64,000 nucleotides of DNA. Origin: Dolomedes plantarius (Eukaryota; Arthropoda; Arachnida; Araneae; Dolomedidae). Each line of letters opens with the position of its first letter. Position 1 is the stretch's first letter. Below, in pieces: positions 60,992 to 64,000 of the stretch. The DNA lies in contig OU015503.1 in assembly GCA_907164885.2 (NCBI GenBank), forward strand, positions 69,130,780 through 69,194,779. Reading direction: 5' to 3'. The notes below the pieces were generated by a model. The model saw only the letters and a list, made by a program, of their open reading frames with translations. It was not told where the DNA came from and searched no databases. The position numbers and the translations under genes are program-made.

Positions 60992-61523
60992 TGTCAGAAA
61001 TTAATTGGGAAAAGAATAATTAAGTTAAATTTAAAGGGGGCTTAGGGATTAAACATTTTCGTGGCGTGAAAAAGCCACCAGTTTTCATATTTCAAGACGC
61101 GGCACGGGTGAAATCAGGGGAATACCCGTTTTTAGTAATTGACCTTCGATTCGCGGTGAGATGAAGCTCCATGCAGAGAGATTATTTTTGATACTGTACA
61201 GGTTTGGCGGGAAGAAACTTCTAGAAAATTCTAAATTGGGCTTTGCGCATGTGCCAAGAGAGTGGACGCGCGGTTTTGACCTCGAAATCAGGAGAGCGTG
61301 GGATAGAACTCAATGTCGACGGACGTGTGTTCGTCGCGTCTCTAAGTTCAAAATGGCGAGAGCGAAACGCGCTGATTTGGAGCTTGGTTAATATGAAAAG
61401 GAAATAAAGTGAATTGATTCAAGTTATGGACTAATTCTCTGTTTCACTATTATTCTACTCGCCACTGATATTAACGGATGATGACTGCATTTTAAGATGT
61501 GAGAGCAGGCACCTACACGCCTG

Positions 61524-61526
<3 letters not shown>
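60992..61526 (+). mobile_element. Solo LTR, family L copy 2
   Basis: 535 bp from TGTCAGAAATTAATTGGG to TACACGCCTGTCA, between a short TA run and a (TA)n tract. GC-richer than its surroundings. AAATAAAG near 61404 may be the polyadenylation signal. The terminal CGCCTGTCA is shared with the block at 38052-38553. The frame 61161-61391 inside it is probably chance. No internal region of a retroelement adjoins, so it is a solo LTR. Confidence 0.65.

Positions 61527-61572
<46 letters not shown>
61523..61572. repeat. (TA)n microsatellite at LTR end
   Basis: About 46 bp of TA directly after the LTR. Confidence 0.95.
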
Positions 61573-61577
<5 letters not shown>

Positions 61578-61887
61578 CAATTTGGAGTATTCTTGACTTG
61601 CCTTAAAAGTCGCTACATGTCACTGTGTTTTCATTTTTAGATTGCTAGTCAAATATTCTGCACGAAAATTCTTGTTAATCCAAAATATTTTAAATCCTTT
61701 TCCTCGTAATGACGGCGACCCTTAAAAAATTATATAAAATTTGAGTCGAAAGTTTTTCTGAGGTTTCATTTTCTCTATTAAAAAAATTATATAGCACGAG
61801 AATATAACGAGTTTAGTCAAAATGAACAATTTTCAGCAAAAATTTCGAAATTCAGAAGAAGTCATTTTTTAATGACTGTCAAATATG
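61573..61887 (+). repeat. Local dispersed repeat D, copy 4, and unassigned tail
   Basis: ATTTTTAGATTGCTAGTCAAA, GCACGAAAATTC and TTAATCCAAAATATTTTAAA segments match the other D copies. The part after 61725 is AT-rich and unassigned. Confidence 0.45.
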
Positions 61888-62467
61888 CAGGGTGTTTGAA
61901 AAAGATTTATAAAAATCATAACTATTTATAAAAATCATAACTATTTATAAAAATCATAACTATTCATCTTTTAATCCGTTTTGATCTAAAAATATATAGG
62001 CAGAAAGAGGGAAATCCCGAGTTTCACGCAGCTACCTACAAGTAGCGCTAACGCTCTTCCTTCGCCCGCCACTTCTGTGTTTGTAAAGATGGCGACTGCA
62101 CAACAGAAATCATTTTGTGCTCTTCTCTTTGCGAAGTGCGAGTCCAGAACTACTGTTCAGCGTGATTTTCGTCAAGAAAACCCTGGTAGAGTGAAGTTCC
62201 TACCTTTCAGAGCATTATGCGACGGTATAAACAATTCCAAGACACTGTGTACAAGCAATATACGCAGACAAGTTTGGGACGAATTTGCCTACCGTATGGA
62301 CATATGTCGTGCATACAAAGGTGGGCATATTGAGCACCTTTAATTTGGTTTGTATAAAATAACTTTATAATTAGCTATGTAGTATAAAATTAATTTTAAG
62401 TTTCTATGTTCAATATTTTTCATAATATACTCATCTCAAAACGGTTGATTCTTTTTGAAACACCTTG
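61888..62467 (+). mobile_element. Internally deleted DUF4817-type transposon
   Basis: 580 bp with tips CAGGGTGTTTGAAAAAGAT and the complement of CAAGGTGTTTCAAAAAGAA. The right tip is followed by TA; the left neighbour is TG. An 18-bp direct repeat (ATAAAAATCATAACTATT, about three times) lies at 61910-61965. It keeps the two ends of the transposase gene fused in one frame. Confidence 0.75.
62089..62343 (+). pseudogene. Transposase with internal deletion: DUF4817 start joined to C-terminus
   Basis: The frame starts MATAQQKSFCALLFAKCES followed by TTVQRDFRQE, the first half of the DUF4817 helix-turn-helix that opens a common arthropod mariner-like transposase. Around residue 31-36 it passes to a C-terminal segment, FRALCDGINNSKTL...IRRQVWDEFAYRMDICRAYKGGHIEHL, the typical end of the same protein, and stops. 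About 250 residues with the whole DDE domain are missing. The ATG context (AAGATGG) is good. Whether the 84-residue product is made, and whether it could bind the element ends, is unknown. Family recognition is from memory of the two conserved ends. Confidence 0.72.
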
Positions 62468-62563
62468 TACTTTAATCAATTTGTTTAATTTTGAAAAGTT
62501 ATTCTCTAGTAGTTCAATGATCTAGTAGTTCATTGAAAAACGAAGTTGAAAGTAATAAAAGTG

Positions 62564-62564
<1 letters not shown>

Positions 62565-62627
<63 letters not shown>

Positions 62628-62651
62628 ATATGTACGTGTGTGTGTGCGTAG

Positions 62652-62688
<37 letters not shown>
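62565..62688. repeat. (TA)n-(CA/TG)n compound microsatellite
   Basis: About 52 bp of TA, a CACATACATATGTACGTG palindromic joint, and about 25 TG units. Confidence 0.95.
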
Positions 62689-62690
<2 letters not shown>

Positions 62691-63045
62691 AACAGTTAAA
62701 TTCAAATATTGCCATGCTAAAGTTTCAAATTTATTTTATTTCTAATATTTATGTTTTAAAGAAACTATCAAATTACCAGAAATCATTACTCATTTAGATT
62801 CCAAGGGAATTGCATCATTTGACTATAATTTTGTTAGAAAATAGAAATGTAATTTAACTATAACTCTGCAGTGGCATTATAAGCATGATTTAAAGTTAAA
62901 ATATCGTATTTCACAAAGTGGCATTAAGTTTTAGAACAAATGTGAAACATGTTAAATTAAAAATTCCTGGCTTTCATTCCAGCTTTTTTACGCACATTTT
63001 TAAGCATTGTCTTGTAGAAAAGGTACTGTTCCATTTTCCTGGGTT
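62689..63045. other. Unassigned AT-rich DNA
   Basis: Nothing recognised. Confidence 0.4.
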
Positions 63046-63578
63046 TGTTAGGATTGAATAAGAATCTCTTCAGAAAGTTCACACAAAATAAATTTATTAT
63101 TTTGTAAATTCTTCAGGCGTATACACAAATTCAAACATACAAGAGGTAACAACTGTCTTCTGTACAGCAGAAAATTCTAAAAACACTAATCAGGATACCA
63201 GAATTTTCAATGAATACACGCCAATTAAATCAGTTACAACACATTCAATTCTCACTAGGAAACAGAACAAAGTTTCAATGTCAATGTCAGGTATATTTAT
63301 AGATTTCCAAAGCGCCCTCTAGAAGCCAGTCACAGCTAGATATTTCTAGAAAGATCCAGAAAGGTTTAGTCAGCAAGTTGGCGAAATGTCGTCAAATTTG
63401 GTGAAATTTCGCCTAATCTGGCGACCAAAATATGTCGCAAAATTTATCGCCAATTTGACGATAACTCTCATATTTTCCGAGATTCCCATAGACCCCCATG
63501 TTAAATACATAGCTATGGGAGCTCTGCCATGGAAGCCATTTTAACGAAAAAATTGCAATATTTACCAAATTCGTAACA
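63046..63578 (-). mobile_element. Possible solo LTR
   Basis: Bounded by TGTTAGGATTG and the complement-symmetric TTCGTAACA; TGTTA...TAACA ends are common in LTRs. On the minus strand an AATAAATTTATTTTG lies near 63095. Slightly GC-richer with a GCCCTCTAGAAGCC segment. The flanking pentamers (GGGTT and GTATT) do not match well, so it may be mutated or miscalled. Confidence 0.4.
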
Positions 63579-64000
63579 GTATTGTAGAAAGAAATAATTT
63601 TATAACCCAAATTTTTTTGCAACGTTTCTTGTCCATATTTATGCGCAACTCTCACGTGATCTTTTTAATTTACTTTTTCCAATTAGTAATTAACATATTC
63701 ACAGACAGTATTAAAATATTATTTCTTGTTAACTAACTCTACAAAGATACACACTCGCATACATCTTTTTTCATGCTTTCGTGTATGAGATTAGACACAT
63801 TTATCCACTACTGATGCCATAAGGAAAATACCATTCTAAAAACTTACCTGCATTTTTTTCAAATTTCAATTAGTAAATTTCATAAATTTTCACATACCTG
63901 AAAAGAGATAAGCGTTAGTGAAATCACATGGTTTAAAATTCAGGAAATAAATTCATCAGATACTTATTAATATCAGTACTAATAAATCAAAAGTTTTCTC
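63579..64000. other. Unassigned AT-rich DNA to the window end
   Basis: Chance frame 63655-63413 only; nothing recognised. Confidence 0.4.

Overview
The window is a gene-poor, AT-rich stretch of eukaryotic nuclear DNA. About thirty (TA)n microsatellites, LTR elements, Tc1/mariner, pogo, hAT, piggyBac and Helitron relics and tRNA-derived SINEs point to an arthropod. The style of the Ty3/Gypsy polyprotein and of the DUF4817-type transposase remnants makes an arachnid such as a spider my best guess, but nothing here fixes the species. I found no convincing host gene. The only long intact reading frame is a retrotransposon polyprotein.

Layout. 1-6600: minisatellites (1.15 kb, 4.6 kb), a 57-bp-arm hairpin (1.93 kb) and two reversed Helitron-1 copies. 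6.6-13.0 kb: a fold-back transposon with 268-bp inverted repeats and a DUF4817 fragment, a (TA)n spacer, then a nearly complete Ty3/Gypsy element on the minus strand (two about 221-bp LTRs, primer-binding site, 1364-codon gag-pol) whose integrase lacks its catalytic core. 14.0-16.7 kb: a large inverted repeat with a pogo-like element nested in one arm and a SINE in its loop. 18-23 kb: minisatellites, two SINEs, MITEs. 23.5-27.3 kb: Helitron-2, a mariner-type MITE, a broken mariner with a terminal Asp, and a 500-bp TA/TAAA tract. 28.1-30.5 kb: a solo LTR split by a hAT element with a clean 8-bp duplication. 31.3-34.8 kb: an intact-ended Helitron-1 and a TTAA repeat interrupted by a piggyBac remnant. 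36.7-47.7 kb: a pogo relic, a SINE, a solo LTR, a 255-bp satellite, TTAA MITEs and a 494-bp satellite with a 994-bp higher-order unit. 49.2-51.9 kb: abutting TTAA MITEs and a DD34E Tc1 element with one frameshift. 52-64 kb: a palindromic repeat, a 14-bp minisatellite, more Helitron and LTR copies, a second mariner pseudogene and an internally deleted DUF4817 element.

The genes do not form a pathway; they are mobile-element genes at different stages of decay. The recurring theme is that transposon ends abut (TA)n tracts, and that some families (Helitron-1, the 43.1/50.0 kb TTAA MITE) carry a (TA)n tract inside them. Transposition and microsatellite growth therefore look linked here. All calls come from reading the sequence; no database search or alignment software was used, and coordinates of decayed elements are approximate.
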